Positions 52,045-64,000 of a stretch of DNA of 64,000 nt are shown here, one piece after another. Position 1 is the first letter of the stretch, and the number at the start of each line of letters is the position of its first letter. This DNA comes from Entamoeba invadens IP1 (lineage: Eukaryota; Evosea; Mastigamoebida; Endamoebidae), in the NCBI RefSeq assembly GCF_000330505.1, contig NW_004443556.1:299907-363906 (forward strand), read 5' to 3'. The notes under the pieces were generated by a model, which made no database searches, was not told the origin of the DNA, and worked only from the letters and a program-made list of their open reading frames with translations. The position numbers and the translations under genes are program-made.

Positions 52045-53506
52045 TTATAAGGCGATTAATAGGTCATATTAATTGCTTTGAAAAGCAAAGAAAAAGATTG
52101 ACAACCAGCGTTTCTTTGAGAATGTCAAATGGTAAAAATTAATAAGAAATTTACTGTTTATTTATGGTTTTTAATTAGATACTATATATTATAATATAAA
52201 AACTGATATAGTAAATTTCCTTGTTGTATTTTAGAAATATCGTTAATTAGAAATCAGAATTTATATTATATTTTTATCACAACCTCTTCCTGCATATTAT
52301 AAATATCGCTGGATGACTGTTTTGAGTTCATATTTTTTTCTTTTATAGTCCAAAATTCGATTTTTTAAATTTGTTGACTTTTTATTTTTTTCATTTTTAT
52401 GTAATTTAATATTATTTAAAATTTGGATCGAAATGTAACAACGTTTTTGATTAATACAATTAATATTTTATATAATATATAATTAAATTTTAATTGTTTA
52501 TCGAGATTCATTTGAAATTATTATGACAATAAATGGCGATTAAAATATTTTTTGAAAGCATTTTAATAAAAAACATTATTTTTATAAAATGTTTTTACTT
52601 AATAAGTATGTTATATTATACTATTATATGCTATAATTATTAATAATATTTATATTTATGTACATTTATTAGTTTATAAAATTATTATATTATCAAGAAT
52701 AATTATTCAAACATCGATTTATTCTTTAATAAATAACAGGCATCAGACACACAACATTCAAATGGTGTATTCAAAATGCTGTAAACAACTTTTAATTATC
52801 AACAAAACTCACTCTTGATATCCAAGAATATGTTTATTAAAGTTGACTTTATTAAATAATAAAACTAAAACATAATTATAATTTACTATCAATAAAACTA
52901 TTGATTTTTCATTTTATTTTCAAAAAATCAACAACCTTACAATTATAAATGTAGTGCATTTACCTATCATTCATTTCAATTTATTTATTCAATAAATGTT
53001 ATCAAAGAGTCCATTACAACAATTTATTATTCTATTTTTCAAAATAAAAAGTAAAAATTATTTTAACAAAGATTGGTTTTTTAACTTTTTAAAACACATA
53101 TTTTAACATATTACCCTTTATGACGAACAATAATATTATAAACTTATCCCATATGTGTCATATATAACACTTTGTGTATAAACATATTAAAATAAATATC
53201 ATCGTTAAGAGAAATGATGACTATTTTTTGGAAAAATACAAAAACAAATCTCATTTTCTTTTTAAAAAACAAAAACAATTACAAATTTTACCCGTCACTT
53301 CGCAACGGGTTTGTTACAAAACAATATTAAAAAAATATTTTTAAAAGTTACAAATACAATACAGAAGGAGGCAGAATAATTACTTGACAAAGAATAAATT
53401 GATTGACAGAAAGATGATTGGCCAAAATGCCTAAATAATGATTTTTGGTTAGTTGTTTTAGGTTTATTTTTTCGGGAATTACCACTCATTCTATTTTTAT
53501 AATTAG
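52045..53506. other. A+T-rich intergenic region
   Basis: No genes. TTTTTTCGGGAATTACCACTCATT (53466-53489) is repeated with one extra G at about 56706-56730, on the far side of the transposon. Confidence 0.5.
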
Positions 53507-55992
53507 AAATTACTTGACAAAGACTAAAAACAGCGTTTTTTCCAAAAACAAAAATGGAACTGAACTCAATTATTAAACGTCTTTTCGAGTGGTTCAGTTC
53601 TGGATCTCCTCCAATTCGCCAATTGTGAGTGCGAAAGGCTCGAGACTCTGTTGAAGCGCGTCAACAGGACTGCCATAGACTTGGTGATCTCCATGGTATA
53701 ATACATGGAATTTTTCACAAATATAAACAATTTGAGTTTTTAAAATGGAAATGGGTTGCTCCAAGTTTCTGGAAAACTCGATTTGTTGGGCTAAATGGTT
53801 GATATAACTGACCAAAACTGAAGTTTTTGGTGCTCTTTTTCTCTCTCTTTCTAAATCAGATATCGAAACGGTCTCAATTTCATTGGGTGGAGCAGAGAGT
53901 CTTCTGGTTATTGCCACATTTGAAAACACATTGGCTTGGAAAAACGCACTAAACTCTTCAACGAGACGACTGGCAGATTTGATGTCAATATAAAAAACAA
54001 ATCTGTTGTTGGTCAATCTTGAAACCATACCTGCTCGGCGAAAAGATGCAATTACAACTTCATGTGATGCGGAGGTATCCAAGGAGTTGAGAATCTTGGA
54101 TAACGATTTTTGAGGCGTTGGCCACAAGCTTCTCTTGTGTTAGAGTCTTTGGTGGCGTCATTTGAATTATTGTTGTCCGCAGAAATTGCACTGACCAACT
54201 CTTTCATTGCTCCTGTTACGTCAAGTGTGCTACTTCTACCCATCTGCGCCGCCGTTCTTTTGTTAATTTGTCCATTATCCAACACAGAAGTGGGATGCTG
54301 TATACGAGGAAGCTCAGAGACACTTACAGCAGTTTTAAAGAAAGGAGTCACAATTTGGCCATGTTTCTTCCACGAACCAAATAAACACAAATCAAGAGGT
54401 TGTACCAAGTGAGAGTAGTGCGACGTGTACTTGTGAAGATGAATGTGATATATCAAAAGAAAACTTTTCAACTCCTCAAAATTGTGTCCACTAAATTCAT
54501 CAATTGTTATTAATGATGGTGCCGTTGCCGGAAGTTTTGACAGTAGTCTCTTGCACTCTATAAAAGAAATAACAGTCGTGGTCATCCACTCCATAAAAAT
54601 ATCTTTTGTGACGAAGCCGGTGCTGCTTAAATAAAATGAAGCGTTTGTGTATTTGGAAAGGAGCTCAGTATCAACAATCTTATTAGCGACGACAATTCCA
54701 GTGCATACAACTGAACCATCAAGGCAAATCATGCAAATTATTGTCGAATGTTTCCCTGATCTTCCAACTCCTATTTTGCTGTTTTTCTCGTCGACATCGG
54801 CGGGAACTAGGATCTTGACCACCTTTTATTGCAGAAATCCTGGAAACCAATTTCATCGACGTTAAATACCAGTCGGATGTCGGTGCCATTGAATTGGGAC
54901 ATTTCCAGATAGTTATTGACAATATCACAAATATTGATTGTGATTCTTTCCATATCCTCTGGTTTTCCTTCGACGGTTTTCAACTTGAAAACTCAGAGCG
55001 CCCACTTTCTTACAGTTTCTTTGTTGAATGTGCGGTTGTTTATTTTCTGAACCAATTTGTCGAAGGAAGAGAGAGTCATAGCCAACTTTTGTTGGGAACA
55101 GTAATCAATAAACATCCGTGCAATTGTAACTGTTTTCTGATCGAACAAAGAAGGTCTTTTTGGTTCTCTATTTATGTGGTTGTTGTCTTTGTTGAGCTCT
55201 TTGAGATCCGAACTCACTGACTGTGGGTGTATTCCGAAAAGCAAGGCAAGTGTTCGTAATGTTAAAAAATTTTCACCTCTCAAAGTGGACACAATCATAC
55301 CGACTTGCTCTCTTCTCGATGCCAATTTGAAAAATAATGGATCGTAAGCAAAACACAAGAAGACATTTTTGGCATTCAAAACATCTTTTCTGATATTTGT
55401 GTCTTTTTTATTGCTTTGGTTTTTATTTCTTCTGTGGCTCACATAATGTTCCTTTCCATAACAGTGTGGTCTTTCACTCCACCTTTCTTTCTGGGAATTT
55501 TGAACACCTTTTCAAACTCAGGATGTTTGGCTATGAATTGAGAAGACACTAATTTGACAAGCTTTGTCGATACAACAATATAAACTCCAATGGTTGACAA
55601 TGGGTTTGAAGGCAGAGTCGAAGGGCTTGACATTAAAGCTGTTTTTTTAATTGAAACATTTACTAAGGAGTTATTAAAATCCAGTATTTGTGGGGAAAGA
55701 AGGAAGCCGATTACCAAAAAAGAGTTGAAAACAATAGTTTATATTGGATAATAATTTTTATGTTATTTTTTAAAATATTTTTTAATGTTTTTTATTTCAA
55801 GCATTACAGTTAAAATTATTATACATATTACTACTTATAGCAAAACCAAGTTTGTGGTAAAAATAATGAAATTTTTCATATGAGACATGTAAACAAAATC
55901 ACATAATGATGGTTCTCAAACACCAATAATAATTACTCTGATAATTAAAAATAGAATTTTGTCATCCCTTTTTTCTTTGTCAAGTGATTTTT
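53507..55992 (-). mobile_element. Pogo-like (Tc1/mariner superfamily) transposon copy
   Basis: Contains the transposase relic below. Candidate ends: ATTACTTGACAAAGA (53509-53523) and its inverse TCTTTGTCAAGTGAT (about 55974-55988), about 13 matching bases. A second copy of the left motif lies at 53388-53402. The pairing is short, so the boundaries are provisional. Confidence 0.5.
53594..55717 (-). pseudogene. Pogo/Tigger-type DDE transposase, frameshifted
   Basis: Pieces in order on the minus strand: an N-terminal basic/helical part (55717-54993) with a helix-turn-helix-like segment (LALLFGIHPQSVSSDLKEL) and a probable second DNA-binding segment. The DDE_1 catalytic domain follows: first Asp in FNVDEIGF (near 54860), second in LITIDEFSGHNFEELKSFL, third in HYSHLVQPLDLCLFGSWKKH. 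The QPLD-x-x-x-F-G block is diagnostic of pogo/Tigger transposases. A C-terminal unknown part runs to 53594. Breaks: ATGA overlap at 55439-55442, a TGA at about 54990, and shifts near 54825 and 54090. All three catalytic Asp codons survive, so decay is fairly recent. Confidence 0.8.
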
Positions 55993-57000
55993 CAGCTTTC
56001 TGTACTTGATCTTCAAAAAGCTTTCATATCATTGGCCAGTTAATAAATCCATTTTCCTTTCACAAACGAATAAATCAAAATTGTTACAAAAAGTGAGCGA
56101 AAACGGAAAATTAAGGGTTTTTGTTCTTATGAATAATAACAATAAATATTAATTGATTTTGTTTTACATTGTATTAATTTCGAAGTTTCGGAGCATTCAC
56201 GAACGAGTTTATGAATCACTGTATGTTTTTTATGTCTGTTCAAAGTAAAAAATCAACTATATAAAATACAATAATTTTAATTACATCAACAATAACATTT
56301 AAGTTGTTTGTATTTTTTTCAAATAACAATACTTTGAATTAATAATGTTTTTTGTAGCTCAAATAATGATTGTGACTATTATTTCCACGCTTTTTTGTGT
56401 AAATAAGTGATTTGAAATTTGTTATGTTGATTTAAAACAGAAATATGTTTAATAAATGTTAATCGGAATGGGAATGATAAGTTTAAAAATAAACGATTGT
56501 AAATTGTACCATGGTCCGTGAATAATGTTTAAATAAAAAAATAACATTAAAAGTTTTTTTATACCATAAATTCACACAAAAAATAATCATGAACAATTTA
56601 AAAATAAATGGAATTCTTTCACAAAATGTAAAATTTTAATTTGTCTTTTTGGATTAACACTTAAAAAACACTTCCTGATAAAAGTGTATTCAAATTTCCT
56701 TTTAATTTTTCGGGAATTGACCACTTATTTTTTATTATTAAAAATATACTAAAATAAACTATATTATTATATCACCAAATTGATCTAATAACTTAACGTG
56801 TTTTGAGAAATAAAAAAATTAAAATAAGCAACTTTAATAAATAATAATTTGTTGTTCTGTTTTATTTCTCGAAATCATTAAAGAGATTTGTTAAGGCTAC
56901 TTTTTTAACTCAATATGTTTCATTAAAAACATTTATCATTGCAGTTTATGTTGATATTATTTACTGAAAATATCAACTTTTGAAACCAGATAAACTTGAG
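55718..57000. other. A+T-rich intergenic region with dispersed repeats
   Basis: Holds the right transposon end, the second 170-bp repeat copy (56280-56449) and the second CGGGAATT block (about 56706-56730). No genes. Confidence 0.5.
56280..56449 (+). repeat. Dispersed 170-bp repeat, copy 2
   Basis: Partner of 42651-42819. Here only the last codons of the LRR-type frame (YINNNI-stop) precede it, so the copy was cut off from its gene. Confidence 0.7.
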
Positions 57001-57074
57001 TTACAAATCAGTTTTCCACCCATAGTGGATAGCATTCAATTGTGCTGTTGAGTATTTATAACAGGTACTTTGTT
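57001..57074 (+). promoter_or_regulatory. Promoter-like block, copy 2
   Basis: Shares TTTCCAC, ATTCAATTGTG-type and TTGAGTATTTATAACA segments with 38884-38957. It lies about 100 bases upstream of the ATG at 57172, so it may be the promoter of that gene. Confidence 0.45.
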
Positions 57075-57171
57075 AAATTTTTTTATTTGTTAAATAATTA
57101 AAATAGTATCTATTAGTTTTCAAACTAAAAATCAAACCAATAATAAGAACCTTATTAAAAATATATTATTG

Positions 57172-57712
57172 ATGGTCAATGAGAAAAATGGGTTTGTTTG
57201 TTTGGAAGTACGTTTGCCTTTAGTGGACTGGCAGAATGATGATGTGAAAAACACGGTGTTGCGATGTATTTCTGAAGTCGCAGTCAATATGGACGACGCA
57301 TTTATCACACAAATTACACACAGTCGATTTTATAATTCAAGAAAAAATAAGGATGAAACAAACACAAAGTGTTTAACTCCTTGTCGTACTTTTGTGTGTG
57401 TTCGCGACAAAATCACAAACTTTGTGAGAGATATATCACACGTTATCATAACAAATTTTGCATATTTATAATTGCGACTTTGTAAAAAAGAACTTGGCCT
57501 AAGGTGTATATGTGTTAGAAATTGAAGAAAACAACGACGAGTTGACATAGATTATTAAAGCGACTATTCTCAGGTATGTTTTTGAGAAGGGTTGTTTATT
57601 CATGATGCTTATTGATGACCGTTCTGCGTCTTTTTGATATTTTAACTCCAATTGTGAATTGCTTAGAAACGAGACTTATAATAAGATAGCAAAACACAAT
57701 TATGTTACTTAA
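57172..57712 (+). pseudogene. Unknown gene, frameshift and three in-frame stops
   Basis: Begins MVNEKNGFVCLEVRLPLVDWQ and is open to TAA at 57471 (99 codons). After a +1 shift at about 57465 a coherent frame continues: CDFVKKNLA, TAA, GVYVLEIEENNDELT, TAG, IIKATILRYVFEKGCLFMMLIDDRSASF, TGA, YFNSNCELLRNETYNKIA and TAA at 57712. All three internal stops are in one phase. Codon use in the first part is ordinary for the window. No family recognised; a mixed alpha/beta protein of about 180 aa is implied. Confidence 0.55.
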
Positions 57713-60360
57713 ATATTTGTTTGTTTATAGGGGTTTTTCGTGTGTATTACAATACACACTTTCTTTCTTTTTGAATTAGTGAAATTATATTTTAAAACGT
57801 AATTTTTTAAAAACATTTTAATCAAAAACATTTTTTCAAAGAAAAAACGATGTTTTTTAAGTGTTAATAACATAAAAAATTGAAAAAAGTTCAAAAATAA
57901 ATAATTACAAAAAATAAATAACCAAAAAATAGAATTTGTGATAAAGTTTTTTCTTCACATTAAATTGTTTTTACAAAATTGATAAGTAACTAAAATTAAT
58001 AATATCATATTATAATTATTATTTAAAATATATTATATAAATTAATTAAATTTTGATACTATTATATTTATTATTTTTTTTTGAAAGAAAATACACAAAT
58101 GATTAATATCGTTAAATAACAAAAAATATTATTATTAAGGTGATTTTGAAAAATATCAAAATACTTGGTTGATTTTATTAATTTGAAGTCATAAACACAT
58201 GTAAAATGTTTAGGAACTTGTAACAAAAAGGTTTGAAATGCGTGTCAAATAATTATAAATATAAAAAAGAATTGATTAATTATTTTTATGTTAAAAAACT
58301 GATTACAAAAAAAATATTTGGTAAACAAAAAAAATAATTGTTTTTTATTCATATTTAAACAAGTGTATTTCATATTTAAAAATGTAGTTTTTGATATTAA
58401 AACACTCGGTTGTCAAGATAACAAGTCATAGAATGATAAATAAACAATTAACAATCATGTTAAATTGTAATTTTTGATAAAAACATAAACCAAATATAAT
58501 AATCATTTTTGACACATTTTTGATAATTGAATATATCTTTTATATTTAAAACAAGTGTGACCATTTACATTAAAAAAGATAATTTTCCAATAACTCATTC
58601 TTGATAATAACATGTAAATAACTTTATTGAATATATATTATCTTTTTAATTTATTCTGTCTAAATTACACATATAAATAACACAATTATAAAAATGAAAT
58701 TACAACTGTTATTGAATAGTGAAATAATAACATGATTATACAGTTACTTTTTAATGATTTTATTATGATAATTAATATAAAACGATTCACTTTAATACTT
58801 TACATGTTCATTGTAAAAAAAGAATTAAATTATTAAACATGTTTATTTTTTGAGTGTGTAAACATATAATTTTAAACTAAACAAATACATAAATATTATT
58901 GTATAAAAAGAATGTTAATGTTTATTTTAACGACTTGTGGTTCACACCCTTATGTGTACATGTTACGTTTAATTAAATTTAATATTTACTCGTTAATATA
59001 ACTAACAACCACATTATTTTTGTTTATGATAAATAATCAAATGTACATGTGAACAAATTAAAAATGATGATAATAAACCAATTTGTATTTTTAATTACAT
59101 TGGTGTTGTCTCTTAGATACGATTAAATATATTTAACAATAGCAATTATAAATATTTTTTTTCCATATTATTAATATACAATTTGAAAGCAATTGAATTG
59201 TTATTAAATGTTTGTGTATTACTTAGATTATATGTGCATCGTATTATAAATCCAAAAAACAAACATTTATGTTTTAATGCACTTTTATGTATGATCTAAA
59301 GAAATAACTGTTATAATAAATAAATATGTATGGAATTAATTTTTGAAATAATTATGAAAAGTGTATTCATTTCTGTTGAAACGACTAAGTTAATGTACCA
59401 CAACAAAGAACTGAAATCAATTTTATAATTTTTTATTGTCTGCTTTTACTCTTTGATGATAAAATATTTATTTTTATTTTTTATGTATATATATGAGGGA
59501 GCAACAAGTTATAAGTAAAAATGTTCTAAACTGTGTTATTCCAGTAATTTTGGTGTAATTATTTTAAGTTCAGGTTTGATGTTACACGTTTATACACTAA
59601 AATTTATCATGTTTTATTTTTGACATTTTATAAAAATGAAAATGTTGTGATTAACAGTGAAACCTGATATATCATCTATTGTTATTAAATTATTGAAATT
59701 GATAATCAATACATGTTTCTAATATATATAATAATAAATATTGTGGTGTTAATAAAATATATATGTTTAATTATGTCTTTTTACATGAATAACAAGAAAA
59801 CGATAGTTATAAAAGAAAAATCCTATATAACAACTCTCTTATATGTAATTATCAACAAAAAGTCGTTGTTTGAAAATTGTGTAAATCGACGTAGTTACAC
59901 AATGAACTTGATGATAATCGTTTATTTTTGTTTTAATGTATATCATAATTGATTCACAAAAGTTACTATTTACAATTAATAAATTCATTGTAATAAACAA
60001 CTATTATTTAAGTGTAATTTGATTTGAGAATTTCCTTTGTATTAACACTGTTGTATATTTGTTTTTTTTTGTTTTTTGAACGTTTAATTGTGTTGATTAA
60101 TTTGTTATGTGAACATAAATAACACGATCTGTTAAGGTTAATAATGATTATATATATAATCAATTCAACTATATGTAAATTCAGAAAAAAATGTGAAATT
60201 TTAAAAATATTTTTTTTTGTTATTTGGTAAAGAGGAAAGTAAAATGCCGATTTACAAAAAATAATTAATTCGACCCAAAAGATCTTAAGATTACTTGGGT
60301 CTTAACAATCTCGAAGGTCACCTTTAGATAAAACATAGTTGAATAAAATTGAATATAAAA
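57713..60360. other. A+T desert
   Basis: About 2.6 kb of extremely A+T-rich sequence without frames; a 79-codon TTG-start frame at 59713-59952 looks random. Confidence 0.6.
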
Positions 60361-60611
60361 TACAGTCAAAGGCGTCTATTTGTCTTAATTATAATTGTCG
60401 ATTTTGCTTAATTATCGCACAACTGGCAAATCATTTTGGTGTCCGACAATTAAATATTTTGTTCTCGAACCTGTAACTTTTGTTGAATTAAAAAATAAAG
60501 TATTTTAAAAAATTCAATATTAATAAGAATTTTCTACAAAATTCGCACATTTACGACAAATAGATATTTTTTTTCTGTTGGATTCACGACAAATAGACGT
60601 TTTTGACTGTA
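60361..60611. mobile_element. 251-bp MITE with TACAGTCAAA ends
   Basis: Left end TACAGTCAAAGGCGTCTATTTGTC, right end the inverse of TACAGTCAAAAACGTCTATTTGTC, with TA at each tip. Sub-repeats (CTATTTGTC) recur inside both ends. It belongs to the same family as the ends at 5104 and 9517. No coding capacity. Confidence 0.8.
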
Positions 60612-62721
60612 TATCAAGTTTATTGATAAATTATTTTATTAATAATAATATAAAATATATTAATAATAAAAATATGTTATATTGTTAATTTGTATATATT
60701 CAAAAGATGTTTTAGTAATATAAATATTAAAAAACAAACTTAATACATTTTAGCAAAACATTATTAAATATTAAAAAAAATAACTAATAATTATAATTTG
60801 AAATATTCTTAATTAATATAACATAATAATAATAATCATTGAAGAATATTTAAGTAAAAACGTTGCTTAATTAGTAAAAATAGTACTAAGCCTAATATTA
60901 AACAATAATGTGTATAATAAATTATTCTAAATTGTTATTTTAGCCTTTTATTTAATTTTTTTGTAGAAATAATGTAAAAAACACAGATTTAATTAAAAAA
61001 TAAATACAAAAACATAACAAGCAATTTTTACAATAGTGTACATAATATGTATAAAATCACAATAAATTATTAACAATAAGTTAAAAAGCTTGTTGTTTAA
61101 ATTGATTGAAACATGTTAGAAAATAGCTAATTTTACTATTTTAAAACTCATTTTATATGCCATTAACAAATCTTTTAAAACATTTTAATAGTTTTTATTT
61201 ATCATAATAATCAAATAATTAACATTTTAATTTTTTATTTTGCAAAAGTAAAAGTTAGTTACCATTAATTTTAAAATAAAACTTGATAAAAACAAAAATA
61301 CACCAAATTAAAATATATTGTAAATATACATTTTAAAACAACATCTTTAAAGATAAAAATAATAATTCATTTCTGTTTTTTAATAACATTCCCGATTTAA
61401 AGCTTATTTCTATTTAAATTGTTTATTATCATTTATAAATGTAAATTTTTAAGTAAACAATTTCAAATTTCATAATTATTATTTTTAATTTGTTTATTTT
61501 TACAAATAAGAATTTTTAATCACCCAAACCAAAATAAAATAACTTACAAAAACAAAAATGGACGAAGTGACCAACCCTCATTTCGTAGTATCTAAACTTG
61601 GGCCATAAAGTCCGACACGTTAAAACAGTATTTTTTTCTTTTGTTTTTCGGGATATTAATATATTTTGTCGAAATTAATACATGTTTTACTTATCATTAT
61701 TTTCCCTTATTTCGATTTTTTGCGTATTATTTTTTGATTTTTAATTTTCTACTCACACTACAATTTCCTTATTTCAAAATCATGAAATATTTTGGTTTAT
61801 AAAACACGAATAATTAATTTCATACCCAAATTGTATACAAAAATCGCAAATTTAATCAATACTATAACATTTAAAAAAATGAAAATAAAATTATTTTTTT
61901 TCAATTCGTTGATTTTTATGATAACAACGAAAAACACGACTTAATTATAATTTTATTATTAAATGAAACTAAAAAGTGTATCAAAATTTTATATGGAAAC
62001 ACATGAAATTAATTAAAACACCACAAGTAACAAAAATTTTTATTTTCGTTATGTTGAAAATAGTAAAATATTAATTATATAAATGTAAATATATAATAAT
62101 TGATTAATTTTGTTTTTATAGATGAAATATAGGTGATTCGACATATTAATTGGAATAAAAAATACTTTTTTATAATAAAATAAAAATTAACAATTATTAC
62201 TTGTGTTTATTTGACTTTTATAATATTTAATCATTTCATTAATAATTTATTATAGAATTTGTTTAATAATAATATAAAAAGACAAAGCAAATTACATTAT
62301 TGTTTCATTGACAGAAATATATAACAATAATGACATTTGTAAATGGAACATTTTTTATCAATTATTGTGATTATAATAAGATGTATTATAATTATTGTTT
62401 TGTTAAACAACAATTATAATCAAAAAACAATATTTTTGTTGATGCTAAAAAACTATTTTTAAATATCAAAACAAAGAAGTTACTTTATTTATAATTTGTG
62501 AAAACAATGAATGTTGTAATGAACGTTTTTGTGGGATGAACAAATAAATAATTGAAGAAAAAACACATCAAAAATAATATAAGAATTATAAATGCTCATA
62601 ACATTTAGCTCATTACCCGTTTTTCTTGACATAATTCATTAATTATTTCAATAAAAATTTAAAAAATTAACAGAAAAACAAATCCGAAAGTCCGATACGT
62701 CGGACTTTGTGTCCGGAGTTT
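60612..62721. other. A+T desert with a GTCCGAC motif pair
   Basis: AAAGTCCGAC at 61607-61616 recurs inverted at 62699-62708, and the right-hand site is itself a palindrome (AAAGTCCGA-TACG-TCGGACTTT, 62687-62708). Between them nothing but A+T-rich DNA. Too short to call an element. Confidence 0.45.
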
Positions 62722-63520
62722 ATGAAAATGCTTGAAAGGGGGTGTTTACTTGGTTATTACGTAAAAAATACTTTGTATACGAAAAAAATAAAAGGAGAGT
62801 GGTATAACAGAAAAACAATCTATAATCACAAAAGAGATATAAACATGTTTCCAAATCTTTCTCAAGAACATAGAGCCGTTGTTTATAAACATTTACAACA
62901 CTTCATCGGAACAAATGGTAAACAGAATTAGATATCCAATATTAAAATTTCTTTACCACAAGTTTTAAAATTCAGAAAGCGATATAAAAATGGCATCTCT
63001 TTATATTTAAAAAGGTTTACGAAAAAGTAAGAGAAAAAAATGAGATGCTCAGTGCTATGGAAAAAACCAAAAAATCGTTTTTATCTTGTTCGTCGAATGT
63101 ATCCACCTAACCATCTTTAGATTCTTTGATTATTAAAATTTTCAAAATTATCATTCCTGACTCTTTTGAAAGTAAATTGGTGAAAGCATTAAATTTAAAT
63201 TACTTATTGTTCCCACACAAGAAATCAGAATTGCAGATGATCTTATGAATCAAATTGATCAACAAGTAGAATAAGAAGAAATTCACCGCAAAGAAAATAG
63301 ACGTGGATCACTTAATCATTTTTTATTTAAGAACAGTTCACAAGAGTGTGATAAACAAGTGTTTACCGAACAACCCATAAGCACGCATCTAAGTGAAGAT
63401 TTAAGCATGGAAGCGTCTGACAACGATATCATTGATGATATTTGTGTGATTTCAAAACATAAAAGTGGGGAAATAAAAAGGTGTTATATTGAAGAAACGA
63501 TAAAAGCTCCTGCTCTCTAG
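62722..63520 (+). pseudogene. Unknown gene in several frames
   Basis: The first piece from the ATG at 62722 reads MKMLERGCLLGYYVKNTLYT with a basic segment (KKIKGEWYNRKTIYNHKRD) and MFPNLSQEHRAVVYKHLQHF to a TAA at 62931. Shifted pieces follow: VYEKVREKNEMLSAMEKTKKSF, KIFKIIIPDSFESKLVKALN, and an acidic C-terminal part (NHFLFKNSSQECDKQVF, EDLSMEASDNDIIDDICVI) to TAG at 63520. The basic-then-acidic layout could suit a DNA-binding regulator, but I recognise no domain. At least two shifts and two internal stops (near 63108 and 63273). Confidence 0.45.
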
Positions 63521-64000
63521 ATGAAAATTCAGAAATAAGTAGAGTGAAACGAGAAACCCACACCCGGAAAAAAACCCGCACCCATTTTCTTTTTTCTTCT
63601 TTGAAAAGCTGTTGGATGAAAAAAGGTTTAGTCTCAGTTTTTTGGTTTATTAAGAATGTTCTTATAATTAAAATATAATAGAAAAACCACATGAAATTAA
63701 TTTAATTACATGTAATTTTAAGGTTAATTAAATTAAATTAACCTTAAATAATAAATATAAATTATTAGGAAATTAAAAATTAATATCTATTATCCTGATA
63801 TTTCTAATGAAGTGATTAATAAGCTCTTGAACATATTTAGGTTAAATTTTAATATAATTTATTAAATGTTTAAATTAAAAAATAAAACATAAGGTTCACT
63901 TCCTAATACATCCTTCAAAATATTAATTACTGATTAGTTTAATATAGTATCTAAACTGTAGATTGTTATTCGGTTTATTAACCATAAAAATATTAATAAA
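63521..64000. other. A+T-rich end of window
   Basis: AATTAAATTAACCTTAA-type palindromic A+T sequence around 63705-63745. No frames. Confidence 0.5.

Noticed and set aside
61607..62708. 1.1-kb element bounded by AAAGTCCGAC
   Set aside because: Shared arm only 10 bases and no target duplication; kept as a note only.

Overview
The window looks like nuclear DNA from an Entamoeba species, most likely E. invadens. It is very A+T-rich and its genes are short and nearly intronless. Several have Entamoeba-type core promoters, with a TATA element about 25-35 bases before the ATG and in one case an exact AAAAATTCA initiator. The gene families also fit: BspA-type leucine-rich repeat proteins with the Entamoeba N-terminal domain, TMK transmembrane kinases, Rac-type GTPases, a small 2[4Fe-4S] ferredoxin and a ferredoxin-nitroreductase fusion. 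The many DNA-transposon remains and short TIR elements (pogo/Tc1-mariner-like and hAT-like) fit E. invadens or E. moshkovskii better than E. histolytica. The species call is an inference. Two runs of exactly 100 N (29000-29099 and 46148-46247) are scaffold gaps.

Layout: 1-4.7 kb holds a polyprenol/phytol-kinase-like membrane protein and an intact Rac GTPase. 5.1-9.5 kb is repeat-rich, bounded by matching inverted TACAGTC ends, with a decayed glycosidase-like gene and a 20-bp-period repeat. 9.6-17.1 kb has an unknown fragment, a BspA-LRR gene, a 67-aa protein, the frameshifted ferredoxin-nitroreductase, a TMK relic, and a 930-codon F-box/LRR-like gene with two in-frame stops. 17.9-23.2 kb is a graveyard: a coiled-coil pseudogene, then two halves of a TMK-like receptor in opposite orientations around a 411-bp inverted repeat pair.

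23.4-38 kb is gene-rich: three BspA-LRR loci (one intact, two frameshifted), a hAT transposase relic, a degenerate Ras-like GTPase, a ferredoxin, a zinc-finger/VWA protein and a lysine-rich unknown protein. 38-47 kb is mostly non-coding, with an LRR relic, a TMK kinase-domain relic, a 984-bp element with perfect 92-bp TIRs, a 270-bp MITE (second copy at 33.9 kb) and another TIR pair around a gap. 47.4-50.3 kb has two unknown proteins around a 103-aa protein with 36 cysteines that looks like a metallothionein. 50.6-57.7 kb has a TIR element carrying an HSP70 fragment, a broken pogo-like transposase and a decayed unknown gene. 57.7-64 kb is an A+T desert with one 251-bp MITE and a broken unknown gene.

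The intact genes do not form a pathway. Two encode iron-sulfur redox proteins of the kind used in anaerobic energy metabolism, two are GTPases, and the LRR and TMK loci belong to large surface or signalling families. Much of the window is gene decay, and frameshifts often fall in homopolymer runs, so some may be sequencing errors.
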